Source: Oryzias latipes | Lineage: Eukaryota; Chordata; Actinopteri; Beloniformes; Adrianichthyidae | Assembly: GCF_002234675.1 (NCBI RefSeq) | Contig: NC_019879.2 | Location: 5,027,325 to 5,091,324, forward strand | Length of the DNA stretch: 64,000 bases | Direction: 5' to 3' | Shown here: positions 45,916-62,613 of the stretch, piece by piece | Numbering within the stretch: the first letter of the stretch is position 1 | How the letters are laid out: each line of letters begins with the position of its first letter | The notes under the pieces: generated by a model | Seen by the model: the letters and a program-made list of their open reading frames with translations, nothing else | Told to the model about the DNA's origin: nothing | Database searches by the model: none | Translations under genes and position numbers: made by a program

Positions 45916-47044
45916 ACACAAGATTATTTCAATTCAGCACAATACTGCCCTCCTGCATTAAACTGTTTTCCTTAAAATGCATGTGGTGTTTCCTCATTTG
46001 CAAATCACTTTTTTTCTTCTACAAAGTGGAAAAAAAGGAGAGACAAAAGAAACACATGGAGGGGGATCGAGGCTGCTTTACCTATCAACATAAATGATCA
46101 ATTTAGTTTAAAAAGAATACAACCCAAAAGTTAACTTTTACAAAAAAAAACAACTATGTACAATATCCTACCCATTTTGACCACATTTTTATAAAACTGT
46201 CTACTGTATAATTGAATTGAGAATGAAAGTTTTTCCATCATGTAAATGTTGTAATAGTGACCCACTCTTCTACTGTTCCTGTTTGTACCATCATGTTGTA
46301 ACAGCATTTTTACTGGCTGCCACCAGAGTTGTTTATCCATGTTGTGAACTCCATCAAAAGTCCTATTACATTATTGTAGAGCACGTCTTTTGTCCCAGAA
46401 AGTCAAGCTCCAGAAAACGGTGAGCGGTTTGAATGCTTAAACAGGTGTGAGGGGGTCTGTGTGCAGTGCAGGCAGTTTGAGGGGGAATCCCACGATACCG
46501 CCCTTTGGTTGTCATGGCAAATTGCTCTGATGTCACCGTTGACCAATGAGCACAGAGAGTGGTGCTGCCTGCACACCCCACACCACCAAGTCTGGAAAAC
46601 GCATCAGGATCTTGGACTCAATCTGTTCAAATGTTTTTTGACATTTTCGGGCAAACTCAAACTACATGCAATATATATATCTTTTTGAAGAACAGTTTGG
46701 CTGAAAGACTTTTTCAGCGTAGATTTAGAATGAAAAAAATGAAAAAAAAAACTCCAGCAGCAGCACTGGGGTAGTATTTGGAAACGCTGAAAAACTGACA
46801 TATATTTATTTAATAAGCAAACCACTGGAATGCGTTCTGACTCTTCCTGATCCCATACATTTAATGCACCACTGCCGGTGCAATATCCTGTTTACCCAAA
46901 GCGGGGCTCCAAACCCAAAGACAAGATCAGCGTCACATTCAACGGAAATAAACTATTTAAACAGCAGACATCACTGAATTAATGCATTTGTTCTAAAAGT
47001 GCCTTTTGTGGGATTATTTTACTGCAAAATCCTATTTCTTTTAA

Positions 47045-47236
47045 CCCTTGTTATCCTAGGCACTTTATATTGGGAGTTGGGTCATCTAGACCCACTAGAC
47101 AGTGCGCTGAACCTTTTTTCTTCAATGATTTGTGATCTTCACTGGTGTCCATGGATTACATGAAATCTTTCCACCTTTGTCATGGTAGGGAGAACACGCC
47201 AATGCAAGGGTGGGGTCATCTAAGATAGCACAAGGG
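47045..47236 (+). mobile_element. piggyBac-type MITE, copy e
   Basis: Perfect TTAA on both sides (47041-47044 and 47237-47240). Ends are CCCTTGTTATCC and GATAGCACAAGGG; 192 bp. It belongs to the shorter subfamily whose right part reads GGGGTCATCTAAGATAGCAC. Confidence 0.88.
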
Positions 47237-47242
47237 TTAAAT

Positions 47243-47372
47243 GTGTGTGAGTGTGAGTGTGTGTGGTTGTTGCCCTGCGATGGACTCCCAAATGATCTAC
47301 CCAGTGTTTACCTGGCAGCAGCTGAGTAACTTTCCACATCCTTGTGGCCCTGTAAAGAAATAAGGAGGAAAA
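47243..47372 (+). repeat. GGAT-tailed SINE body fragment next to MITE e
   Basis: GTTGCCCTGCGATGGACTCC, CTACCCAGTGTTTACCTGGC and CAGCAGCTGAGTAACTTTCC resemble the shared SINE body in degraded form, with AGTAACTT where others have GGGATAGG. Confidence 0.5.
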
Positions 47373-48299
47373 GAAAATGTATTACGCCTGTATGTAATTA
47401 ATTGATTTCCAAAAACGTTTATTATGACATAAATGAGGAGGGTCACAGACAGTACCATATAACCATTTTAAGACTCAGGATCTAACTTTGGTCTAATGAA
47501 GCCTCCCGTTGTTGTGTTTTTGGAAGGCTGATTGTAAAAAAGGCTTGATTTTAGTTCCTGATATTCCCACGAAAGGGTTTAGACAAGCAGTTCTGCTTTT
47601 CATGCCATGTTCCTGAAATAAACATGATATGGGAGGCAGCAGAAAGAAAGAAACAGTCATGAAATGATTACATTTGAGCACTTGAATTTTTTTTTTTTGA
47701 GGTTTTGCGTTTACTAACACAAGGATTTAAAAGTCAAAAGCACATCAGCTCAAACCAGGGAAGAATGATGTGATGATTCTCATTCTTTCAGATCACAGGA
47801 TTCTCTTCTGCAGAGAAACTGGACTTTAAAGGCAAGGAATCTTTCATGTTTGTCTTCTTTTTAATTGCATTTGGTCCCTTTGATCACACTGCAAAAACTG
47901 AACGTAAAGAAAATAAAAAAGAATAAGAATGTGTCTATTTTTTTTCAAGAAAAATAATCTTATTAAGATTTTTTTATCATAGCAAAATAACCTTATTATG
48001 ATTTTTCAGCCATGAAGACCCTTAAATACACATGTGCCAGTGTCCGTTGTGTGGCAAAAAATCCATATTCGGAGTCTTCCCTGCTGTCTGTTGTTCCATC
48101 TCTATCTTTAGTTTTTTTTTTACTTGGGAAATTCCTCTTTTTAAATAACACGAATCTAAATGAAGCCATATTTGAAAAAAAAAGACACAAAGGTGGAAAT
48201 TGAAAAACTTCACAAATCTGAACCAAATGTTATTCATTTGTTGGAAACATTTGAAACTTTATCAGTGCCCCGTTATTCAATGTCAGTGTTCTCCTCTTT

Positions 48300-48560
48300 C
48301 TTGGGTTCTGAATAGGAAGCATTTTTCCTCATGGTCCTCGGGAGTCATGCTTCCGTCCCTGTGAGGTGAAGCCTGCGTGGGACACGTCCCCTCACGTCGC
48401 CCCTCTCCCAGTGCCAGTGCTAGTGGCTTTAATCGTCTGTGGCGTACCTGGCAGATTATTCTGGCGCCACAGGCTCTGTTGCTGCCTGGCCCGGCCCTGC
48501 ACACCAGCAATCCCGCTAATCCTTTGTCACCTCAAGCACCCAGGTTCGTATTGCTGAAGG
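48300..48560. other. GC-rich non-repetitive block, candidate regulatory element
   Basis: Noticeably GC-richer than its surroundings, with no repeat family match. It contains TAATCC (homeodomain-type) followed by CTTTGT (SOX/TCF-type) near 48518-48529. No coding exon with family resemblance. It is immediately left of the poly-G run. Confidence 0.22.
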
Positions 48561-48573
48561 GAAGTAGAGCACT

Positions 48574-48613
<40 letters not shown>
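48574..48613 (+). repeat. Poly-G run of about 40 nt
   Basis: An uninterrupted homopolymer of G. The exact length may be wrong because such runs are hard to clone and sequence. Confidence 0.9.
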
Positions 48614-48616
<3 letters not shown>

Positions 48617-49184
48617 CATGAATCTGCATCCTTTACATATATGTTGCATTTTCTTGGTAAAATTGAAACTGTCATGCCTTTCTTGCTCTTTCTGTGCATG
48701 CCACGTTAATGTTCATTTGTTTTGTAGTTGTTATTCAATATTATGCTTAAATTTGCTTTATGATGGAAAGTGCAGAAAGATTTGAATGGAGATCCAGGGA
48801 AAAAAAACAAAGTTGCGGACAAATATGGTTGTGCAGGACTCTTATTGACAGGTTCGCAAATTTACAAGTTAAAGCTTAGTGTAGCTATACTTTTCAACAG
48901 CATGCATGGATTACTAAGCAGATTCTTTAAAAAGAATAGGAACAATGTTGTCTGCATGTATTCTTATTTGCACATTTTTGTCTGTCTTAGGCTAAGTTTT
49001 ATATGCACTGCTTTGCACTAAATGTGCGTTGTTTCAAAGAATGAACTTTAAAATTTATATTAGAATGGTTTTTCTTATGATTTAACAATCAAAATGTTTT
49101 TTGACAGAAAGAAAAGTAATCTATAAGAAAAGTTTTTTTAAATGACAAACAGTTCATACACCATCACTAAAAACATCATCTTAA

Positions 49185-49383
49185 CCCTTGTGCTGGCACT
49201 TTAACATTGGGAGTTGGGTCATCTAGACCCACTAGACAGTGCTCTGAACCTTTTTTCTTCAATTATTTGTGATCTTCACTGGTGTCCATGGATTACATGA
49301 AATCTTTCCACCTTTATCCACCTTTGTCATGGTAGGGAGAACACGTCAATGCAAGGGTGGGGTCATCTAAGATAGCACAAGGG
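49185..49383 (+). mobile_element. piggyBac-type MITE, copy f
   Basis: TTAA on both sides (49181-49184 and 49384-49387). The left end CCCTTGTGCTGGCAC has lost a few bases relative to the family (CTATCCTAGG shortened); the right end is GATAGCACAAGGG. Short subfamily. Confidence 0.87.
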
Positions 49384-49407
49384 TTAAAACTGACATAGTT
49401 TTAACTC

Positions 49408-49474
49408 AATAGAATAGAATAGAATAGAATAGAATAGAATAGAATAGAATAGAATAGAATAGAATAGAATAGAA
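49408..49474 (+). repeat. AATAG pentanucleotide microsatellite
   Basis: About 13 uninterrupted AATAG units, about 20 bp right of MITE copy f. Confidence 0.95.
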
Positions 49475-50809
49475 GCTTGGGGTACTTCCAGGACTGCATC
49501 ACCTCTATGATGTTAAATATGATCTGAATTAAAATGATTTAAAAAATGTTTTAAATATTTTGAGGTGTTTAGATGTTTTCTGTCCACTTGTTATTTTGGT
49601 TTAGCAGGTTTAGACAAAGCTCCTTATTAGTTGACTACAAACTGATTTTTTTAATCAAATAAAAAAGATCTGAGGATCTCTATTCATATCTGGTCCTGCT
49701 TTTACAGCCTCACATATTACTCCTGGATCGCAGAACCTCAAATAATGAAGCTAAATATGCTAAGTATGTTTTGTCCTTTGGAAATGATTTGGCTAATGGA
49801 CAAAACAGGGCTAATGACTAGTTTACCACTATTCTGTAGCCTCAGTAACAACTGCTCTTATGGCTATGGACTTTGTCCAGACAAGAAAGGGGCAAACCTG
49901 TACAGGGCACCCAGGTGGCCCGCATCAAACGGACGCTTGGTGAGCCTGCACAGCAGAGTGTAAATGTTCATAGACATTTGTTCTACGGGTGACAGTCGCA
50001 ATGAACACTTATCCAACATGCAAGAGTAAGCAAGGGTTAGGTAGGCGAGATGCAGACAACAGATACTGTATGTACACTGATAGGAGGTTTGAATCCGAGG
50101 CTTCCAGTATGTTCGTCAGAAAGACAGAGCTCTGACCTCTTCCTTGACCTCTCAGTAGCGGCATACTTCCCTGCAGATTTTCCAAGGATCAGAAATGAAA
50201 GTCTTTCTTTTTTAATTCACAAATGTGAACCTTGACATTATGTGCTTCCAAAGGCCTCACAAAGAAAGCCGTCCGTCATTGTTGCTCCTTTCCAATGATT
50301 GTCTTTGGTCAGTAACCGTGACTTTTCATCTCTCGTAACAAAGTCTTTAAAATTCCAAATTCCTGCCTTTGGAGTTTGAGCTGTGGGTTTTAAAGAATGT
50401 GGCAACTCCGTTTAATGAAGCAAAGCTACGGCTTCTCTCATTAGTCAAGTCCAGTAATGGCTGGAATCCGCCAAAAGACAAAGAAGCCAAATACCTTATG
50501 GCTACCAATCATGCTTCCCAGCATGGGAAAAATACCCACACTTTATTTTGCTGACTGTCACGGCCCCAATTAAGAGGGGACAGTGCGGAGGAAATCATTC
50601 CACAGCAGATTTCAGGTTAAAGTACGGGCATGTCATGATCAATACTGGGCGGAAAAAGTGACAAAAAAAGCTGCCAATGCGGAATAAAAATCAAACAGCT
50701 GCTCAGAAACAACGTCAATAACCAATCACTACCCAAATCAGGCTAACATCCTTATAGTGTTGGACGTCTGCATGACTTTTTTTTAGTAGGCTGCTAGAAG
50801 TTGAAGCTG

Positions 50810-51485
50810 GGGTAACGATGGTGCTCTGGGGTTCTGTCCTCTTTTCTCATCTACTTCTACCCTTCCTCTCTTCTCTATTCCTTATCATTATTCATCATTT
50901 AGTTCTCCATGCCTCTGTTTGGTGCAGTGCGATTCATGTACTGTCCATCTTTCCCTCTCCCCTCCTGGGGAGTGGGAGTGCTTCCCGATTCCAGTTGGCT
51001 CATCCGTGCTCCTGTACCTGGCCGTGTACCTCATCTCTGCTCCTGCTTCTACACCTGGCTGTGGATCCTGTCTCAGGCTCAACTCGCGCCCCCGACTGTC
51101 CCCCCAACTCCAACTGGATGAAGCTCGTCTGCTGGACTTTAAATATGTAGTTGTAGAGTTAGATAAGTTAATTCTTCTCTATGAGTTCTGGTAAATCGCC
51201 TGTCCGTACTGGGGGAGGATCCCTCCTTCACATGGGCACCCCTGGGGTTTCTTTGTTTTTTCCGGAATCTGTTTTTTTTTTTGGAGTTTTTCCTTACCGC
51301 AAAGGAGGGTCTAGTTTGGCTTAGTCAGTTTGTTAGTTCATTTTAGTATTTTCCTATTGAATTCTATGTATTCATAATCCTTTTGATTTTATGTTTGACT
51401 TTTTCAATAACCGATACGAAGCCCATCGAGACGACTGTTGTTGTGAATTTGGGCTTTACAAATAAAATTGAATTGAATTGAATTG
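50810..51485 (+). mobile_element. Non-LTR retroelement 3' region with AATTG tail
   Basis: A pyrimidine-rich body with GGGGAGTGGGAGTGCTTCCC and TTTTTCCTTACCGCAAAGGA, then CCCATCGAGACGACTGTTGT, GTGAATTTGGGCTTTACAAA and the TAAAATTGAATTG tail. This is a common fish LINE/SINE 3' end. No intact reverse transcriptase is present; the left boundary is approximate. Confidence 0.6.
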
Positions 51486-51570
51486 ACTAACTTCAATACA
51501 ATCAACAGTGTTGCTTCCTTGGGTCCTAGCTTTAAGCATTAACATGTCCATCATAATTTTGCTTGAGTAA

Positions 51571-51775
51571 CCCTTGTGCTATCCTAGGCACTTTAACAAT
51601 GGGAGTTGGGTCATCTAGACCCACTAGACAGTGCGTGGAACCTTTTTTCTTCAATTATTTGTGATCTTCACTGGTGTCCATGGATTACATGAAATCTTTC
51701 CACCTTTATCCACCTTTGTCATGGTAGGGAGAACACGTCAATGCAAGGGTGGGGTCATCTAAGATAGCACAAGGG
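51571..51775 (+). mobile_element. piggyBac-type MITE, copy g
   Basis: CCCTTGTGCTATCCTAGG at the left (preceded by GTAA), GATAGCACAAGGG at the right with TTAA after it (51776-51779). Short subfamily, nearly identical to copies e and f. Confidence 0.87.
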
Positions 51776-52204
51776 TTAAGATGCAGGTTGTTGTTTTTTG
51801 CCGTTGGTTTGGTTTTGGATTAGCATTACAAAATCTAAATTTCCAACCGCTAAAGAGCTAAGTGAGTGGCATCATAGGCTTTTCAGTTATTGTTTCATTT
51901 AATACGTTTTTATTTTGGTTGCTTCAGTAGGTCTGAGTGTGTATTGTGTTTAATTTCCTGGATGTATGTGTGATGTATTGATTTTACTGTTGTAGCCTAT
52001 TGAATTTACTAATGATGGTTTGTCTCTGCTCTGTATTCCCACCAGCAAAGGATGTTCCCTCTGGAAAAATACAGTAAATTTGATTTGATTTAATCTGCCG
52101 CCTATCATCTTATTCTTTGTAATGACACATTTGAAGTCTGAGAAGAGGGACCAGTGTGTTAAAGAACAGAATGACATTCTGTATGATGCATTGTGCACTT
52201 CTTT

Positions 52205-52300
52205 ATCTAATTGAAATCCAACTCCAGGCATCCTTTGATCTATTCTCAGTACTCTTTTAAATATAATTATGCCGTTGTCAAGACATAGCATCATATTATG
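52205..52300 (+). repeat. MITE family B, left-end fragment
   Basis: AATCCAACTCCAGGCATCCT, TTGATCTATTCTCAGTACTC and AATATAATTATGCCG match the left 90 bp of the copy at 37668. Confidence 0.55.
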
Positions 52301-53699
52301 GTTTGTCTTGGGTTGATTTTTTTTTGGGCTTTTTTAGCTCTGAAAATATCACCATCTTAGCCAAATAATAAAAAAAAAGCACCAGACTCTCCAGATTACC
52401 AAGTTCTGAAGTTACAGTTTTCTTGTCCAAAGCCCTCATTTTGAGCAAAAATCTTCCTTAAATTTAAGTGATACAATAAGAAGCATAACTGTTGGCCTTC
52501 AGTACAACAGTAGCTATCAAATGTAACCAAATAAGTCAAAATTCTTTTCCAACCAAACTGAACTTCTTTTTGATTTATCTTATATCATTAGACACCGGAC
52601 AAGCCTCACTTTGCTAACAGGCAGCCTTACAATGAATTCAGTTGCTTTTGTTTGAAGAAGAACCCTGAAATACAGGGATACCTTCATTGAATACTGAACA
52701 AAGTTTGTGTTCCTCTAAATGCCTTATTGCACTGATATTTGGCCCTATATTTTAAATTAAAGCCAAAACTAATAACATTTATTATTTGCATCTTGTGAAC
52801 TTCATGTACAGATAATAGCTGTGTTTAACCAACCCTTCATGTACAATATTTTATGTTTTTGACTGCTATTATTAAACATGTGGAAAAGCCCTTACAATGT
52901 TACATATATTTATAATACTTCCCTTGATGGTTTTTTTTCCCACCAGTGTGCACAACCGTGGCAGTGTTTCCTACCGCCGGTTGGGAATAACATGCTGAAG
53001 CAGCAAAATGGAGAGGGAATCCTCATTCCACAGGATGAAACCAATTAGAGGTGATGTAGACGTTTGATGCTCAGAGAAAAAGTGGCTTTTGATCGTCATA
53101 ACAAAAGACTCGTAATCTGTAAAATTGAAGAAGAAAAAACTCAACAGTCAAAGCGACAGTTCTACAGAACTAAAATGAACATTGAAAGGACACGGATTAC
53201 TAGTAAATATCCAAATATAATTTGCTTGTTGTCCTGGAATGGGGTCCTGTGATAACAAAATATCCTTTACACCCTGTTAAAAGTTCTTAAAAAGTCATCA
53301 TTTACAAGGTTTAAGCTAATCATTTGCTGATCATGTGCAGTAAATTTTGTTTTTTTATATTAGATGTTCTGGACTGGAGTTCCATGATCCACTTATGTGT
53401 CAATGACACTGTTACCCATCTGCTTTCAACTTACTTCCTAGTGAGAAACACACTAAACTACTGGGGCATACCTTCTTTATTTTGGCTATCTGCTAACTCT
53501 TCTTATTTCTCCTGTTGGTCTGTTTTGGTCAGGAGAATCTACAGGTCTCCTATAATTTCCAGAAACCCTTTTTTATTTTTATTTAAAATGATTAAAATGA
53601 AAATGTTAAAATGATTAAATATCTGAGCTGAATCTGTGTCTGCCATACACTGCTTCGGGTCAGGATGTCTCTCTGTCAGCTGAATTCATTAAACCCGGT

Positions 53700-53745
53700 T
53701 CCAGCAAACCATGATACTCCCCCCTCCATGTTTGACACTTGATGC
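53700..53745 (-). repeat. Possible tiny Tc1 remnant
   Basis: In reverse orientation GTGTCAAACATGGAGG followed by AGTATCATGG resembles the HGGGSIMVWG coding region of Tc1 transposases. It is too short to be sure. Confidence 0.3.
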
Positions 53746-53998
53746 CCAAAACCCATCTTCTCATCATGAAATGCTTCGTTTGTATCAATTTTCAAGTTTA
53801 AATGATTTTAATGTTTGTTCAATCTCACTTTCTTTACCTTTTAGGACTTACTTTTGTTTTAACTTGAATCTCTTTGTTACGTTTAAGCATTAACATGCTC
53901 TTGTACTATTTTTCTCAGGACGGAGGACCTGCATTTAAGAATTTAAGATTAAAACTGTATGTCTGTATTTAAGCTGTGGTGAATCAGGAGCTCGTTTA

Positions 53999-54445
53999 AA
54001 AAAACTCCGAGCTGTGAAATGACATTAAGTGAAATGGGTAAAGTCTCCTTGTTCCGCTGCATTCTCATGCATCCACTCGCAGATAAATACATTGACGTCT
54101 TCATTTTCCTTGTCTGCGCTGGAATCTGGATCAAAGCTGTACGGCTGGATAGCCCTGATATAGCTCACCATTTTTGTTGCACCGCTAATGTTAGGTTGGA
54201 GTTTTGAGCGGCTGGAAGCTAGCGGGAGGGAGTGTAATCAAAGAGATGATGGGAAAGCAGCAGAGGCTGACTTCCACCCCAACAGTCACACCCACAACTT
54301 GGAGGTGATTTTCTGATAACCTATTGCCGCTCTGAACAAACTTTGCTCCAGATAACGACATAGGCTTTTTAATTTTGGCTAAACACATCATAATTATAAT
54401 TAAAAGACCACTTTTAAAATAGATCAACAGCTGATTGGAGTGGGT
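53999..54445 (-). mobile_element. MITE family B, copy 4 (inverted)
   Basis: On the minus strand it runs CCACTCCAATCAGCTGTTGA, CAGAGCGGCAATAGGTTATC, CTTCCAGCCGCTCAAAACTC and CAAAAATGGTGAGCTATATC, ending in GAGTGGATGCATGAGAATGC. It keeps a 38-codon stretch without a stop downstream of its ATGGTG. Confidence 0.68.
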
Positions 54446-54879
54446 CTTTGAGAGAATTGGAGATCTTCTTATAGAGAGGCATCTACATTGCACTTTTAAC
54501 CCTAAATTGCTTAACATTGAATACAATTAAATGTGCACATTTACAAGAATAAAATCAGGTGCACAAAGTTTTTCTTGATTCAAGTATTGCAATTTCATAG
54601 CATCTTCCAGACGAGAAGAAATCATCAAAGATTGCAGTGATCCAGGGTTGGATCATCTGCTTTGAAACTAGGAGGTTGTAGGTTCAGATCCATTCGACAC
54701 TGAGTGCCATCAGTTTTCTGAAGTGTCTTGATTCAACTTCCTCTCGGTTTTTCATGAGCCTGTGTTCACAGACTGAGTCTCACACTAAAGCATCATTAAC
54801 TGTCAGCTCTGTGCACGCTCCCGACGGTGTTTGTTCCCTCTGCCGGGATTTGCTGGTGAGTGACTCGCCTCCCTCCGCC

Positions 54880-55151
54880 TGGCTCCTTATAGCTCAGAGG
54901 AGGCAGGAGACCCGGAGGAGTGGTACAGACATCGCCGACCAGAACTGCAAACACGCAGAGGGAGTTTACCTTTAAAAAAAAAAAGAAAAAAGTCTCATGA
55001 CTATTTCAGTAAAGGACAAACGCAGGACCGAAGACGGCAGCCCAGCACAGCAAAGGGGGGACTGAGAGACAAGGTCCCGGGATCAGTGACTGCAGCTCCC
55101 CTGCAGAGCCTGGATGTTTGCTGACAGTTGGACTCTACCTCACCTGTGCAG
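54880..55151 (+). promoter_or_regulatory. serpine3: Probable serpine3 promoter and non-coding exon 1
   Basis: A TATA-like CTTATAGC lies at 54887-54894 in a GC-richer stretch. Some 200 bp later a strong donor GTGCAG|GTAGGAAG (intron from 55152) precedes the well-formed acceptor at 55636. No ATG-initiated frame in this segment continues into the coding exon. I infer a 5'UTR exon, with transcription starting roughly 54915-54925. Confidence 0.45.
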
Positions 55152-55646
55152 GTAGGAAGCACCCTTGGTGTCAAATCTGAAAGGAAGGAAAACACTTAAA
55201 GGATCTTAAAGATTTTATGTGAGATTGTTTTTTATTTTAATTGTTTTTATTGTTGTAACATATTTTTTCATCTTTTGCAGAAAGGGAATAATAAGTATTG
55301 ATGCTAAAAATATATTTTTAATAAGGTTTTAAATGCAAAGTGATGATTTTTTGAAGGTTATAAGGGCGTTATTTTTACTCAAAGTTAGTACTAACTTTCC
55401 TTAGTACTATTATTCCAACACTTTATGCTTTTATTTTTTGTTTGTGCACAAAAAAAAGCTTTCCTACCCGCAAAAAACAGCGAAAAATGTTATTAAAATG
55501 TTTAATGATAAAATTAAACTACTGATGTTCCGTTGTCCACTGAATTGACCTTGCTGAGCTCACTTGGCAGCAGGTTCATTACTTCCCCCCCTATGCCTTA
55601 CAGGATTTACATTTGTGGAGGGTTCCTCTTCTGCAGAACGGAGGAT

Positions 55647-61075
<5,429 letters not shown>

Positions 61076-61235
61076 AGCAACCATTTCCCAAAACGCTGAC
61101 AATTCTCTGGAACTGATTTTACTGCTGGTATTTATTCGTGGGCCGAATGTTGGATCCACAGACACTTGAAAAAGAGGGACGTTATTTTTGTATATGACTG
61201 TAAATAAAATCACACTATGTTTTTACTTTCTGGCA
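61076..61235 (+). terminator. serpine3: serpine3 3' untranslated region and poly(A) signal
   Basis: AATAAA at 61203-61208 lies 128 nt after the stop codon. It is the only canonical signal before the convergent ints6 3' end begins, so the 3'UTR is short, about 150 nt. Confidence 0.7.
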
Positions 61236-61284
61236 GCTTTGTCATCACTGTGTGACGCAGAAAGGGGAAAACAAAAACCAACAC

Positions 61285-62519
61285 AAATATTTGTTTACAG
61301 AACACTTTATTTACAAGGCCGTTCACAGTGTAAAATAGAAAACTTTATTCATGGAAATACTTACAAAAAGGCCATTTTTCCAATGAACATTCTCTTTAAA
61401 TAGTTCTCTAGGGTTATTTACATCTTTACAGTGTACTCAAAATACTCTTTTGGTAGCTTTCTCTCCACAAACAAAGACAAGTATGGCAGATTTTGGTCCC
61501 TGTTTAAGGAGGGAGGGAATGCAAGAGCGCAGCCGTCCGAATCAGAAATCAACCTCCCATCTCCAGACTTTAACATATTTGTGTAGAATCGAGAACCCTG
61601 AAAACGTCTGACCGAAAAAAGTTAAATTACATTAAATAAGAACTCTCAAATTTACACAAGTGCAATAATAGTTAAGAGAAGAGAGGTTGACTTGAGATTT
61701 GTGGCAAGTTGGGGATTTTTTTTTTTTTGTAGAAGGGGGCGGGGCTACGTTATTTGGCAGCAACCAGCTAATTGGTTGTCAGGTCAACACTCCACCAGGG
61801 AACAAAATAAAAACAAAAATGTGCGTGCGGGGGTGGGTGGGTGGGGGGGACTCCATTGTTATTGCTGATACTGATGCATTTCATGTCAGTTCCTGAGCTT
61901 TTTTGTTTTTCTACATACGTTTCCCCCAAAATGTGGCATCGTTGTTCAAGGTTTTGCTTCGCACGAATCTCCCCTGAGATCCGGTCCAGCGAAAAGACAA
62001 AAACCTTTTTCGAGTGTGTGCACACGAATAAAAAAAAACAGCGACTCCCTGCATCTCCAGCGGAAGCTGGAAGGTCATTTCGTCCCAACACTTAAATGAT
62101 CACTCTTCTGCAAGAAGAGTGAGAAACTTTCAGGAGTGGAGTTCACCAAAGAGCCGTGTGAAGTGCTTCAGTTGGAGGAGTGTTTGAACGGGTTTCCCCC
62201 CGAAGACAAAAATCCAAGAAACCGGTTCGTCAGTTGGGGGAGATGAGTTAACGAATAGGCGACGCTTCCTCGACATCTGCGCGGGATCCCTGTTGACCCT
62301 GAGTTGTCCCGAAACAAAAGACTTCTAACCCAACATCGTTGATCGCATTCTCTAGACTTGAAATTGCACTCGTGTCCGTCTGACACTCTGGAGGATCCAT
62401 TTCAGAGACAACCCGCCTCTTTCTAAAGGAAATAAATGAACGTTCATCTCGTCGCATAAGCAAATACTCCATCTGCGGGGGGTGGAGGGGTTATCCTCAG
62501 AGTTCAGTGTGGGTCGGTT
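61285..62519 (-). terminator. ints6: ints6 3' untranslated region and poly(A) signals
   Basis: Minus-strand AATAAA signals occur at 61306-61311 and 61344-61349. The stop codon is at 62520-62522, so the 3'UTR is about 1.2 kb. Open frames of 60-107 codons in this stretch on either strand have no family resemblance. Confidence 0.6.
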
Positions 62520-62613
62520 TCAGAGTGGGCCCACATGGTTCATGTTGTTGGATCTGTTGTGGATCTCCTCCATGTAGTTCTCCAGCTGCTCAATCAGAAC
62601 GCGCTTCTTAAAC
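62520..62613 (-). CDS. ints6: ints6 terminal coding exon
   Basis: 94 nt; acceptor GGTCTGCGAAG|G. It encodes FKKRVLIEQLENYMEEIHNR, then SNNMNHVGPL and TGA (complement of 62520-62522). Confidence 0.88.

Larger units (their letters stand above)
43946..54850. other. Intergenic region between fam124a and serpine3
   Basis: About 11 kb without a supported gene. It contains piggyBac-type MITE copies c-g, a tRNA-headed SINE (minus), a SINE fragment, a 40-nt poly-G run, an AATAG microsatellite, a retroelement 3' end and family B MITE copies. Stretches 43950-45140, 45920-47030, 47380-48250, 48620-49180, 49480-50800, 51790-52200 and 52310-53990 show nothing I recognise, except a possible Tc1 remnant near 53700. 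Confidence 0.7.
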
